Origin: an uncultured SAR86 cluster bacterium
GTDB taxonomy: Bacteria > Pseudomonadota > Gammaproteobacteria > Magnimaribacterales > D2472
Reading direction: 5' to 3'
Length of the DNA stretch: 64,000 bases
Assembly (NCBI GenBank): GCA_902623535.1
Contig: CACNUA010000003.1
Span: forward strand, 1-64,000
Made by a program: the position numbers and the translations under genes. Below, one piece after another: positions 43,127 to 51,914 of the stretch. The stretch's first letter is position 1. Each line of letters starts with the position of its first letter. The notes beneath the pieces are model-generated. The model worked only from the letters and a program-made list of their open reading frames with translations, was not told the DNA's origin and did not search any database.

Positions 43127-43132
43127 AGGGTT

Positions 43133-43903
43133 ATGTTAAAGATCTCTCCAATTAATGCATTTAGTGATAATTATATTTGGTTAATACAAACTAATGAAGG
43201 AAATACTTTAGTAGATCCAGGTGACAGTAAACCTATAATTTCGACTATAGATAAATTGGGTATCACTATTGATGATATCTTAATTACACATCATCATTTT
43301 GATCATATCGGTGGCCTTGAATCGCTGAAACCTCATATTAAGGGGTCTGTTATTGGTCCAGAAAATAATGCCATAGATCTTTTAGATAAACATGTTGTTG
43401 AGGGAGATGTTATTAAGTCGATTGGTTTAGAATTTTCTATTTTTGAAGTTCCTGGGCATACCTTAGATCACATAGCGTTTTATTCTGAAACTGAAAAAGA
43501 GGTTTTGTTTTGTGGTGACACCATTTTTTCTGGTGGTTGCGGCAGAGTGTTCGAAGGAACTTTTGAGCAAATGAATCATTCATTAGAAAAACTTATTAAA
43601 TTACCCTCAAAAACAGAAATATATTGTGCTCATGAATATACCCTTAGCAACCTGAAATTTGCATTGTTGGCTGAACCGAATAATCTTAATTTGAAAGAAT
43701 ATCAATTAAATTCGACTGATAAGAGAAAAAATAATATTCCAACAATTCCAACAACATTAGGTCAAGAACTGCAAATAAACCCATTTTTGAGAGTCGCAGA
43801 AATTAGTTTGAGAGAAGCTATAAGTGATAAACTTAATAGTTCTAATCAGGCTACAAACGCAGAGGTATTTGGATTCCTTAGATCATGGAAAGACTCTTTG
43901 TAA
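43133..43903 (+). CDS. gloB: Hydroxyacylglutathione hydrolase (glyoxalase II)
   Basis: This 256-aa metallo-beta-lactamase-fold enzyme has the binuclear motif THHHFDHIGG (about residue 52), VPGHTLDHIAF, FCGDTIFSGGCGR and CAHEYT. A C-terminal substrate-binding domain with FLRVAE and FGFLRSWKD completes it. It hydrolyses S-lactoylglutathione in methylglyoxal detoxification, implying that the cell has glutathione. Its end overlaps the mltD start by 19 bases. Confidence 0.95.
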   Translation: MLKISPINAFSDNYIWLIQTNEGNTLVDPGDSKPIISTIDKLGITIDDILITHHHFDHIGGLESLKPHIKGSVIGPENNAIDLLDKHVVEGDVIKSIGLEFSIFEVPGHTLDHIAFYSETEKEVLFCGDTIFSGGCGRVFEGTFEQMNHSLEKLIKLPSKTEIYCAHEYTLSNLKFALLAEPNNLNLKEYQLNSTDKRKNNIPTIPTTLGQELQINPFLRVAEISLREAISDKLNSSNQATNAEVFGFLRSWKDSL

Positions 43904-45345
43904 TTTTTATCTCGATTTTTATTTTTTATGGATGTGCAAATATAAGCATAATTCCTGCTCGCCCATATATAGATATCGAACCATCAGAAGTTATTACACC
44001 TGCAGAGGATAAATATACTGATATTTGGTCTAGGATTAATGCAGAAAATAATTTTAGTTTTGATCCTTTGCCTAATGAAACCTCAAAATATAAAAAGAGA
44101 TTCCTTAAAAATAGAAAACACTTTAATGAATTAATTGCTAATGGTGAATACTACCTTTATGAAGTTCTTGAAGAGCTTGACAGGTATAGATTACCACCCG
44201 AATATGCCCTTCTTCCATATATTGAAAGCAATTATGATCCATTCTCAATTTCTTCATCTGGTGCTGTTGGTTTATGGCAGCTCATGCCAACAACCGGCAG
44301 AATTTATGATCTTGAAAAATCATGGTGGGTAGAAGAAAGACATGATCCAATCTTATCTACTAAAGCAGCAATTAAATATATAGCTTATCTTTATAATAGA
44401 TTTGATAAAGACCCTATTCTTACTTTAATTGCCTATCATGCTGGACCAACTTTTCTTGAAAAGCAAATAAAATCTCTCGAGAGAAGGGGCTTAAATCCAT
44501 CAATATCAAACTTAAAACTTTCCAGAGAAAGTTATAACTATGTTCCAAAATTTTTGGCTATTCATCAAATCATAAGAAATCCTTATGAATATGAAGTAAT
44601 TCTACCTAGATTTCCAAACGAAAAGGTAATTAAAAAAATTGATTTATCTGGTCAGGTTGAAATGCTTGCGTTTAGTGAATTTATTGGGGTCACTCCAGAA
44701 TTTCTATATCAGCTTAATGCGGGATATACAAAATGGGCTACACCTCCAGCAGAAAATTCAGTGTTATATCTCCCAACAGAAAAAATTTTTGGTGTAGAAG
44801 ATAAACTAGATGAATATTTTCAAGAAAATCCAATTAGATGGATGACCCACGAAGTTTCGAGAGGAGAAAACTTGTGGGATATTGCCAAAATATATGATGT
44901 TAGGCTGGAAGACCTTAAATTAGTTAACTCAAAAAGTAATAATAGTATTCTTTCAATTAACGAGACGTTGCTAGTGCCCTTGGGGGATCCTGAGTTATCT
45001 AGCTTCATACCCTATCAATCCCACATTGTAAGTGAAGGTGATACTTTATGGAGTTTAGGTAGAAAATATGGAATAGCGCCAATAGAAATTGCTCGAAATA
45101 ATCAACTGGCCTTAAATGGCGTTCTATCTATTGGAACCGCTCTAAATATAGGTACAGGCAATATCGCAAGATCAATGCAAGCAAAGAAAAGGTCTGTTTT
45201 GTATAGCGTAAAGCAAGGGGATAACTTATATAAGATTGGAGAGCTTTTTAATCTTGAGATAAGTGAAATTATTGAGCTCAATAATTTAGCATCAAGCGAT
45301 TTAAGCCCCGGCCAAATACTAAAACTAGTAATTAGTGCGATCTAA
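43885..45345 (+). CDS. mltD: Membrane-bound lytic murein transglycosylase with three LysM domains
   Basis: This 486-aa lipoprotein has a signal ending at the lipobox IFYGC. Its SLT domain (about residues 85-200) carries the catalytic glutamate in LPYIESNYDP, followed by SSGAVGLWQLMPTTG. Three LysM repeats follow: VSRGENLWDIAKIY, VSEGDTLWSLGRKY and VKQGDNLYKIGELF. It cleaves peptidoglycan glycan strands from the outer-membrane side. The rnhA/dnaQ-gloB-mltD arrangement is familiar in gammaproteobacteria. The last four bases overlap the convergent oppC. Confidence 0.94.
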   Translation: MERLFVIFISIFIFYGCANISIIPARPYIDIEPSEVITPAEDKYTDIWSRINAENNFSFDPLPNETSKYKKRFLKNRKHFNELIANGEYYLYEVLEELDRYRLPPEYALLPYIESNYDPFSISSSGAVGLWQLMPTTGRIYDLEKSWWVEERHDPILSTKAAIKYIAYLYNRFDKDPILTLIAYHAGPTFLEKQIKSLERRGLNPSISNLKLSRESYNYVPKFLAIHQIIRNPYEYEVILPRFPNEKVIKKIDLSGQVEMLAFSEFIGVTPEFLYQLNAGYTKWATPPAENSVLYLPTEKIFGVEDKLDEYFQENPIRWMTHEVSRGENLWDIAKIYDVRLEDLKLVNSKSNNSILSINETLLVPLGDPELSSFIPYQSHIVSEGDTLWSLGRKYGIAPIEIARNNQLALNGVLSIGTALNIGTGNIARSMQAKKRSVLYSVKQGDNLYKIGELFNLEISEIIELNNLASSDLSPGQILKLVISAI

Positions 45346-46193
45346 TCTTCTGACGTTTTGGGGTCTAAAGCGTCTCTGAGGCCATCACCAAAGAAATTAA
45401 GTGCAAATAGTGTAATGGTGAATGTAAGACCTGGATAAATCAGAAGCCATGAGTACTCTTCCATTGACTCCACTCCATACCTTATTAAAGTACCCCAACT
45501 ACTCATAGGTGGTTGAACACCTAAGCCAAGGAAACTAAGAAATGCTTCTAAAAGCATTACCTGAGGTATTGTTAGTGTTGCATAAACTGCTATGGGTCCA
45601 AGTATATTTGGAAAGATATGTTTAACAAACAGTCTTAAATTAGGAACTCCCATTGCTTGTGCTGCCATAACGTATTCTTGATTCTTGATGGTGATGACCT
45701 GTCCTCTTACAATCCTTGCCATTGTTAACCACTCGACTGCTCCAATTGCCATAAAAAGTAACCATATATTTCTTCCAAAAATTACCATTAATAGAATAAT
45801 GAAAATGATAAAAGGAAGCCCATAAAGGACATCAACTATGCGCATCATTACCGAGTCAATTCTTCCACCAAAATAACCTGCAATAATGCCCCATGAAACA
45901 CCTATAACTAATGCAACTGCGGTGGCAACAAATCCTACTAAAAGAGAAACTCTAGCACCGTAAAGTATCCTACTGAGTAAATCTCTACCGAGGGTGTCAG
46001 TACCAAGCAGAAATTCTCCTGAAGGAGGCGTAGCACCGACATCTAAGTTCTGATAAGAGTAAGAATGAGGAGCTATCCAAGGAGCAAAGATTGCGGCTAA
46101 TATTAATACAATTAATATACACGCACTCCCTACTGCAGCCCTATTAGCAATCAATCTTCTAAACGCATCGTTCCATAGAGAATTATTATTCAC
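45342..46193 (-). CDS. oppC: Oligopeptide ABC transporter permease, OppC type
   Basis: This 283-aa permease has an N-terminal helix (ACILIVLILAAIFAPWIAP) and five further helices. DTLGRDLLSRILYGARVSLLVG is the OppC/DppC signature. The EAA coupling loop is visible as AAQAMGVPNLRLFVKHIFPN. It imports peptides together with OppB and OppA. No oppD or oppF ATPase genes follow; mltD lies convergently at once. The start overlaps the oppB stop by one base. Confidence 0.92.
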   Translation of the reverse strand: MNNNSLWNDAFRRLIANRAAVGSACILIVLILAAIFAPWIAPHSYSYQNLDVGATPPSGEFLLGTDTLGRDLLSRILYGARVSLLVGFVATAVALVIGVSWGIIAGYFGGRIDSVMMRIVDVLYGLPFIIFIILLMVIFGRNIWLLFMAIGAVEWLTMARIVRGQVITIKNQEYVMAAQAMGVPNLRLFVKHIFPNILGPIAVYATLTIPQVMLLEAFLSFLGLGVQPPMSSWGTLIRYGVESMEEYSWLLIYPGLTFTITLFALNFFGDGLRDALDPKTSED

Positions 46194-47116
46194 TATTGAG
46201 AACTCCTGCTTTGAGGATTAGCTATTAAAACAGCTAAATCAGATAAAAGATTAAAAAAGATTATTAACACTGAGAAAAAAATTGTCGTACCAAGAATCAT
46301 TGTATAGTCTCTATTAAACGCTGCCTCAACATAAAAGCGTCCTAAACCAGGGATTTGGAAAATTGTTTCAACAACAAATGATCCTCCAATTAATCCAGCA
46401 ACTGCAGGACCTAAAAATGACAGTACAGGTATCAATCCGCCTCTCATAGCATGATTAAATACTACATTGAATTCAGATAAACCTTTTGCTCGAGCTGTTC
46501 TTACATAGTCCTGATTTAAAGTTTCCAACATACCGCCTCTGCTAAGGCGTGCTATGTAAGCAGCGTAAGCTGCACCTAGAGTTATCGAGGGTAGGATTTT
46601 ATCTCCTGGCAAGGTATCCCAGCCAGATACGGGCAGAAGCTCTAAATGAATTCCAAAAAAAAGTACTAATAAGGGCCCAAGCAAAAAGGTTGGCATACAT
46701 ATTCCAATCATAGCGATTGTCATTGGTATGTAATCCAGAGCAGTATTTCTTTTGACTGCAGCTAAAACACCTGCAAATATCCCAATAATTAAAGCAACCA
46801 GAATTGCATAAAATGCTAATTCAAAAGTAACAGGCATACCAGTAAAAATCATCTCAGTAACTGATCTAGAGGGATATCTAAATGATGGTCCAAAGTCTCC
46901 TTGTAAGAGATTAAGCATGTAATCTTTGTATTGAACGATTACTGGGGCATCTAAGTTATATCTTTCATTAAGGCTCTTTAAGACTTCAGGTGGAACAGCC
47001 TTTTCTGCATCAAAAGGTCCGCCTGGAGCCATTCTTATTAAAAAAAAGGTAATAGTGATTACTATTAGAATCACTGGTATAGCAATAAGAAGCCTTTTTA
47101 ATAGAATCTGCAGCAA
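46193..47116 (-). CDS. oppB: Oligopeptide ABC transporter permease, OppB type
   Basis: This 307-aa permease starts LLKRLLIAIPVILIVITITFFLIRMAPGGPFD, the usual OppB lead. It has six helices and an EAA loop (TARAKGLSEFNVVFNHAMRGGLIP). GSFVVETIFQIPGLGRFYVEAA is a family hallmark. It pairs with OppC in the inner membrane. The start lies three bases after the oppA stop. Confidence 0.93.
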   Translation of the reverse strand: MLQILLKRLLIAIPVILIVITITFFLIRMAPGGPFDAEKAVPPEVLKSLNERYNLDAPVIVQYKDYMLNLLQGDFGPSFRYPSRSVTEMIFTGMPVTFELAFYAILVALIIGIFAGVLAAVKRNTALDYIPMTIAMIGICMPTFLLGPLLVLFFGIHLELLPVSGWDTLPGDKILPSITLGAAYAAYIARLSRGGMLETLNQDYVRTARAKGLSEFNVVFNHAMRGGLIPVLSFLGPAVAGLIGGSFVVETIFQIPGLGRFYVEAAFNRDYTMILGTTIFFSVLIIFFNLLSDLAVLIANPQSRSSQ

Positions 47117-47119
47117 AGA

Positions 47120-48721
47120 TTATTCTCTTTCTAAATAAATATATTTTGGGTGATGAATATCTTGAAAATTTGGATACCAGCCTTTCACATCGCTTGATAG
47201 TTGATATTGCCTTACGTAAGTATAAATTGGGATAATTGGCATCTCATCAATTAAAAGCTTTTCAGCTTGATTTAGTATTTCATACCTTTTATCTCTATCA
47301 ATTGTTCTATTAGCTAAAGATAAAAGTTCATCATATTTTGGATTCTCCCAGCCCGTCTTATTATTACCTCTATTCGGTCTTAGAGTATCCAAAAAAGTGT
47401 TCGGATCTTCATAGTCACCTATCCATCCTGCACGAGAAATTTGAAAATCACCCACCCTTTCTCTTGAAAGATAGACCTTCCAATCTTGATTCACAAGCTC
47501 AACTTCAATACCTAGATTTTCTTGCCACATCTGCTGAATTGCTAATGCTATCTTACGATGGCCCTCTTGGGTATTAAACAATATCTCTAGCTTCGGAAAG
47601 CCTTCACCATTTTGATAGCCAGCCTCAGATAACAGTATTTTTGCTAGATCAGGATCAAATGGGATGGATGTTTCTGGAAAATAACCATCGCTACCAGGAG
47701 GGGTGAATGAATATGCAGGTTGTTGACCACATTTAGATACCCTCTCAACTATTTGTTTTCTATTGATGGCAAACGCGAGTGCCTTTCTTACACGTTTATC
47801 CTTAAGAGCATCAATTGTTGTATTAGTCCGATAAAAGTAGGTACCCATGTAAGGCTCAATACGTAAATTTGGATTATTCTCTTCAATATAAACTGGGCAT
47901 TTCTCAAGAGGCACTACATTAGTTACATGAAGTTGTCCTGCTCTAAACATCCTATCTTCAGTTGATTCGTTTTGGACAGGGTAAAAATGCATTTCATTTA
48001 ACCTAACCTCTTCTGCATCCCAATAAAAAGGATTTCTTTCAACAACTATTTTTTTATTTAATTCCCAACTTTTTAATTGAAATGGGCCATTACAAACAAA
48101 ATTTCCAGGTCGTGTCCACTCTCCATATCTATCATCAATTGGACCAAACTTTAGAACTGTTTCCTTGTGAACAGGATAAGTACTGTAGTGATGAAGTAAT
48201 TTAATAAAAAAACTTGTTGGAGATCTTAATTCAACTTCAAGCGTACTATCATCAATAGCCTTGACACCAACTTTTGAGAAATCGTCAATCTCTCCCAAAT
48301 GATAACTTTCGGCATTCTTAACGTAATAGAGCATATCAGGATATTGTGAACCCAAAGACGCAGTTAGAATTCTCTTCCAAGACCACACAAAATCGTCAGC
48401 CGTGACAGAGTCTCCGTTAGACCATCTAGCATCTTTATTAAGCTTGAAGGTATAAATTAGTCCATCAGATGAGATATCCCATGATTCTGCAACTCCTGGT
48501 AATTGTGAGCCTCCTTTTGGATTATAGATTGTTAAGCCCTCACAAAGAGCAGTAAGAAGATGATTTTCAGGTACGCCAGTAACTATATGTGGGTCAAGGC
48601 CTTGAGGTTCAGTTCCATTACCAAAATGGAAGATCTGATTTTCCAATCCTGAATCTACAGGAGTGACAGATTCACCGCATGAAATTAATAAAAAAAACAA
48701 TGGAAATGCTAAATATTTCAT
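47120..48721 (-). CDS. oppA: Oligopeptide ABC transporter substrate-binding lipoprotein, OppA type
   Basis: The protein has a lipobox (FLLISC|GES) and the SBP family 5 signature region GLTIYNPKGGSQLPGVAESWDIS, which leads to YTFKLNKDARWSNGDSVTADDFVWSWKR. It binds peptides in the periplasm. The ORF track begins nine bases earlier at 48730, but that ATG overlaps a TATAAT hexamer. The ATG at 48721 starts the signal peptide directly (MKYLAFPLFF) and lies seven bases after TATAAT, so it is preferred (533 aa). The gene follows two TBDR genes on the same strand. Confidence 0.92.
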   Translation of the reverse strand: MKYLAFPLFFLLISCGESVTPVDSGLENQIFHFGNGTEPQGLDPHIVTGVPENHLLTALCEGLTIYNPKGGSQLPGVAESWDISSDGLIYTFKLNKDARWSNGDSVTADDFVWSWKRILTASLGSQYPDMLYYVKNAESYHLGEIDDFSKVGVKAIDDSTLEVELRSPTSFFIKLLHHYSTYPVHKETVLKFGPIDDRYGEWTRPGNFVCNGPFQLKSWELNKKIVVERNPFYWDAEEVRLNEMHFYPVQNESTEDRMFRAGQLHVTNVVPLEKCPVYIEENNPNLRIEPYMGTYFYRTNTTIDALKDKRVRKALAFAINRKQIVERVSKCGQQPAYSFTPPGSDGYFPETSIPFDPDLAKILLSEAGYQNGEGFPKLEILFNTQEGHRKIALAIQQMWQENLGIEVELVNQDWKVYLSRERVGDFQISRAGWIGDYEDPNTFLDTLRPNRGNNKTGWENPKYDELLSLANRTIDRDKRYEILNQAEKLLIDEMPIIPIYTYVRQYQLSSDVKGWYPNFQDIHHPKYIYLERE

Positions 48722-48728
48722 GGTGGTC

Positions 48729-48734
48729 ATTATA
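48729..48734 (-). promoter_or_regulatory. Candidate -10 (TATAAT) for leaderless oppA transcript
   Basis: TATAAT on the minus strand is followed by seven bases and then the oppA ATG at 48721. It comes after the terminator of the upstream TBDR gene, so oppA needs its own promoter. No good -35 is visible, and the hexamer contains the first two bases of the alternative upstream ATG. Confidence 0.5.
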
Positions 48735-48756
48735 CCTTTGTTAAAAACTTATAGAT

Positions 48757-48785
48757 AAAAAAAGAGCCGGTAAACCGGCTCTTTT
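48757..48785 (-). terminator. Rho-independent terminator of the 989-aa TBDR gene
   Basis: On the minus strand AAAAGAGCCGGT pairs with ACCGGCTCTTTT around a two-base loop and runs into a T-tract. It begins 18 bases after the TBDR stop and separates it from oppA. Confidence 0.92.
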
Positions 48786-48803
48786 AATTAGTAAAACTAA
48801 GAC

Positions 48804-51773
48804 TTAATACTTAATCTTAAACCCTGCATAAATGAATGCTCCACCTGGGATATCCCATGCAAAGTCAAAGTTTTGAGCAAAAGCATCATACACAAGTGGT
48901 GGCTCTTGACCTAATAGGTTTCTAGCACCAATTGAGAAGGTAATGTTGTCGTCATAGTTGTAATCAACGTTGAGGTCAACATAAGGATCAGCTTTTACTT
49001 CATGGAATCCATAACTTCCTTTATCAGGATGTGAACAAGGAATGTTAGCGTTGTCTGCTTCAGAGAAGTAGAACTGTAACCAACAATCTTCCCAGTTATC
49101 ATCTAGGAATCTGAAGTTAAGTGTAGTAGTAAAGTCTTCATAGAACCATAAGACAGTCGCATTAGCTCTCCATCTGAAATCAGCAGCACCCTCATAGTAA
49201 CCAAATGATTCTGAGGGAGTTGAGTCAACATCTTGAGCAAACTCATCTTTAGTGTAATAAACCATGTCAAAAGCTGTTGTAAAGCTTCCATAGCCATCTA
49301 CATCAAAGTCATATGCAGCTACAAAGTCAACACCTGACACATTATTAACAGCTGAGTTAATTTGCGAAGTACGTGCTGTCTGGAGATTACCAGATGCAGT
49401 TCTTGTAACAAATGCACAGAAACCAGGATCTTGGTTAGGCCCATCGATATAACATCTGTTAAGAACTTGTTGAGCAGATATTGAACTAAAGATGTTTTCT
49501 AGTTCAATTTCCCAGAAGTCAACACTTAGTCTGAGACCTTCAACCTGTGAAGGAGTATAAACAACGCCCAATGTTCTGTTCTCGCCTTCTTCAGGTGCAA
49601 GATTTGGGTTACCACCAACAAAAGCTCTGAGCTGTGTTGTAGCCTGTTCAATACCGCCTTGAGGAACACCAGCAGCTAAACAGTTAGCCTGTGTAGCAGC
49701 ACTTTGTTGTGGGAATTGATCAGTATTACAAGGGTCAAGAGCTTGTGGGAATGATTCACCACCACCTCTATATAGATGTCCAACGTTTGGTGCTCTAAAT
49801 GTTTCACCAAATGTAGCTCTAACTAAAACATCATCGATAGGCTTCCATCTGATTCCAACTTCTGTTGTTGAAGGCTTACCTGGATTATTAGTAGTAGCTG
49901 TTGAGCCAACAAAACCGTCAGCATCGTAATCTGAAGTTCTAGCAGAAATAGTCATTTCTAGCTCTTGAGCACCTGTTACGCCCTCTAGGAGAGGCAAGTT
50001 AATCTCAAGGAACATCTCTTCAACGCTAGTCCCACCTTTGGTAGGCTCTCTGTAGTTTGTTGATGAACCACCTGAACTAACTAAAGCATCTGGAGTATCA
50101 AAGTATCCAACAGATCTATTTTCAAGACCAAATGCAAAGTATGCAGTTCCGTAAGGCATTTCAAATAAAGGACCTGAAACTTCAAACCAGTAGTTATCAG
50201 AATCCATGCCAGCAACAGCAGCACCGTCGTATCCGACGTAATTAACCATAGCGTCGTATTCAGCTTGAGTAATAACTCCAGCACCTAAACCTAGATCAGG
50301 TCCACCAAAAATGTTGAACGGTGTACATCCATTAATTACTTCGGTAGGAGTACCACATTTAAGTTCTTGTGTGGCAGCATCTCTGAATGATGGTCCAACA
50401 GCATTAGCTAAGTGAACTAGATCAACAAAGTTAAATAATTCAGCATCATATCTAGCATCGTTAACTTGAGTACCAGCTGACCAAAAATATGTTTTACCGT
50501 CTATTTCAAAGTTACCGTCTAATCCAGCTCTGATACCATATGTATCGTAATCATACTCATAGATTCTAGGACCGATAGCAATCGCTCTAAAACCAAAAGA
50601 AGTATCTCCGCCTAGCACGTTGAAATAACCGTCAGAAGTAGCAAACCTTCCATTGTTAAGTTGCCACTGGGGACCAGCAAATCTAGCTGCTGTCATTGGT
50701 ACTTGTGCTAATTGGTTTTTACGAGCAGATTTTGAATATACAAACTGTACATAACCTGAAAGGTTATCAGCGAATTCAAAGTCTGAGTAAGTGTATACAC
50801 CAACTCTTTCTATTGGGTTTTGAACATGGTTGACTGGAGCATAGTTATATCTGACTGCATTAGTCCAAGGCTGGAAATGATCTAGCTGAGTACCAGCTTG
50901 ACCTGGAATCAAAGCACCTTTTCCATTTGGAGCATCAAAATATCTACCATATGCAGGATAAGAAGATCCACATATAAAGCTATTAGCAGGTGCAAAGTTA
51001 CCAAAACCACTATTTTGCTCAGGAGATGGTCCTAAGTTTGTAGGGCTGTTTTGCGGCCCAGTACCTGAACCAGGCACATTGGTACAACCATAGTAAGGCT
51101 GATTAGCTCTTGGGATATCACCGGCCATAATCTCTTCCTGATTAGCCATGGATATGTTGAAGACATTAGATGATCTTTCACCTGTACTACCAAATGTAAG
51201 ACTTACTGAGTCTTGACCACCGTAGTTGGCTTCATATTCACCCATTGAGGCTCTCATTTCGAAGCCTTCAAAATCTTTTTTAGTAATGATGTTGATCACA
51301 CCCGCAACAGCATCAGAACCATAAATTGAAGAAGCACCATCTTTTAGGATTTCAACTCTTTGGATGATAGATGCTGGAATGGTCTGCATATCAACAGTAC
51401 CAAATGCATCTGTAACCCATCTTCTTCCATCTATAAGAACCAATGTTCTACCAGCACCAAGGTTTCTTAATGAAATCTCATTAGATCCATCACCACCATT
51501 GGTTGCTGTAGTAACAGGTCGAATACCTGTTCCATCAGATGAAGTTAAGTTTTGAAGAACATCACCAATGTTATTGAGACCTGTTCTTTCAATTTGGGCA
51601 GCGTCAACAACTTCGAGAGGCTTTGAACTATCGAATATATCAACTTTTTTAATTTTGGAACCAGTAACAATGACTTCTTCAACATCACCGTCTTCTTGAG
51701 CGAAGGTAGGTGCAATGCTAAATGTGCCTATTGCTAGTACTGATACCAGCGAAAATTTAAGAAATTTAGACAT
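48804..51773 (-). CDS. TonB-dependent outer-membrane receptor (989 aa)
   Basis: A signal peptide ends near APTFA, followed by a TonB-box-like VEEVIVTGSKI. The plug has LVLIDGRRWVTD and VEILKDGASSIYGSDAVAGVINI, and a large barrel ends in YAGFKIKY. The ATG at 51773 is chosen over the track start at 51785 because GGGGA lies six bases upstream and the signal peptide begins at once. Cysteine pairs in extracellular loops (for example CKCGT-like CGTPTEVINGCTP) suggest disulfides. It is a paralogue of the next upstream TBDR and precedes oppABC, which suggests peptide or related substrates. Confidence 0.93.
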   Translation of the reverse strand: MSKFLKFSLVSVLAIGTFSIAPTFAQEDGDVEEVIVTGSKIKKVDIFDSSKPLEVVDAAQIERTGLNNIGDVLQNLTSSDGTGIRPVTTATNGGDGSNEISLRNLGAGRTLVLIDGRRWVTDAFGTVDMQTIPASIIQRVEILKDGASSIYGSDAVAGVINIITKKDFEGFEMRASMGEYEANYGGQDSVSLTFGSTGERSSNVFNISMANQEEIMAGDIPRANQPYYGCTNVPGSGTGPQNSPTNLGPSPEQNSGFGNFAPANSFICGSSYPAYGRYFDAPNGKGALIPGQAGTQLDHFQPWTNAVRYNYAPVNHVQNPIERVGVYTYSDFEFADNLSGYVQFVYSKSARKNQLAQVPMTAARFAGPQWQLNNGRFATSDGYFNVLGGDTSFGFRAIAIGPRIYEYDYDTYGIRAGLDGNFEIDGKTYFWSAGTQVNDARYDAELFNFVDLVHLANAVGPSFRDAATQELKCGTPTEVINGCTPFNIFGGPDLGLGAGVITQAEYDAMVNYVGYDGAAVAGMDSDNYWFEVSGPLFEMPYGTAYFAFGLENRSVGYFDTPDALVSSGGSSTNYREPTKGGTSVEEMFLEINLPLLEGVTGAQELEMTISARTSDYDADGFVGSTATTNNPGKPSTTEVGIRWKPIDDVLVRATFGETFRAPNVGHLYRGGGESFPQALDPCNTDQFPQQSAATQANCLAAGVPQGGIEQATTQLRAFVGGNPNLAPEEGENRTLGVVYTPSQVEGLRLSVDFWEIELENIFSSISAQQVLNRCYIDGPNQDPGFCAFVTRTASGNLQTARTSQINSAVNNVSGVDFVAAYDFDVDGYGSFTTAFDMVYYTKDEFAQDVDSTPSESFGYYEGAADFRWRANATVLWFYEDFTTTLNFRFLDDNWEDCWLQFYFSEADNANIPCSHPDKGSYGFHEVKADPYVDLNVDYNYDDNITFSIGARNLLGQEPPLVYDAFAQNFDFAWDIPGGAFIYAGFKIKY

Positions 51774-51805
51774 AATATTCCCCATTTAGTTATTTCTAAG
51801 GGTTA

Positions 51806-51833
51806 ATTGTGGCTAATTTGTGACGATTGTCAA
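51806..51833 (-). promoter_or_regulatory. Promoter of the 989-aa TBDR gene
   Basis: On the minus strand a consensus TTGACA (51833-51828) is followed after 16 bases by CACAAT (51811-51806), about 30 bases upstream of the ATG. It lies between the terminator of the previous TBDR and this gene, so each receptor is probably transcribed separately. Confidence 0.55.
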
Positions 51834-51867
51834 CTTTTTGTGACTTTTTATCATAATCACTCCAAAC

Positions 51868-51894
51868 AAAAAAAGGGTGCCTAAGCACCCTTTT
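51868..51894 (-). terminator. Rho-independent terminator of the 994-aa TBDR gene
   Basis: AAAAGGGTGC and GCACCCTTTT pair around a four-base loop; on the minus strand the stem runs into a T-rich tract. It lies 20 bases after the TBDR stop. Confidence 0.92.
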
Positions 51895-51914
51895 ATTTGC
51901 TAAAAAACTTTTAG

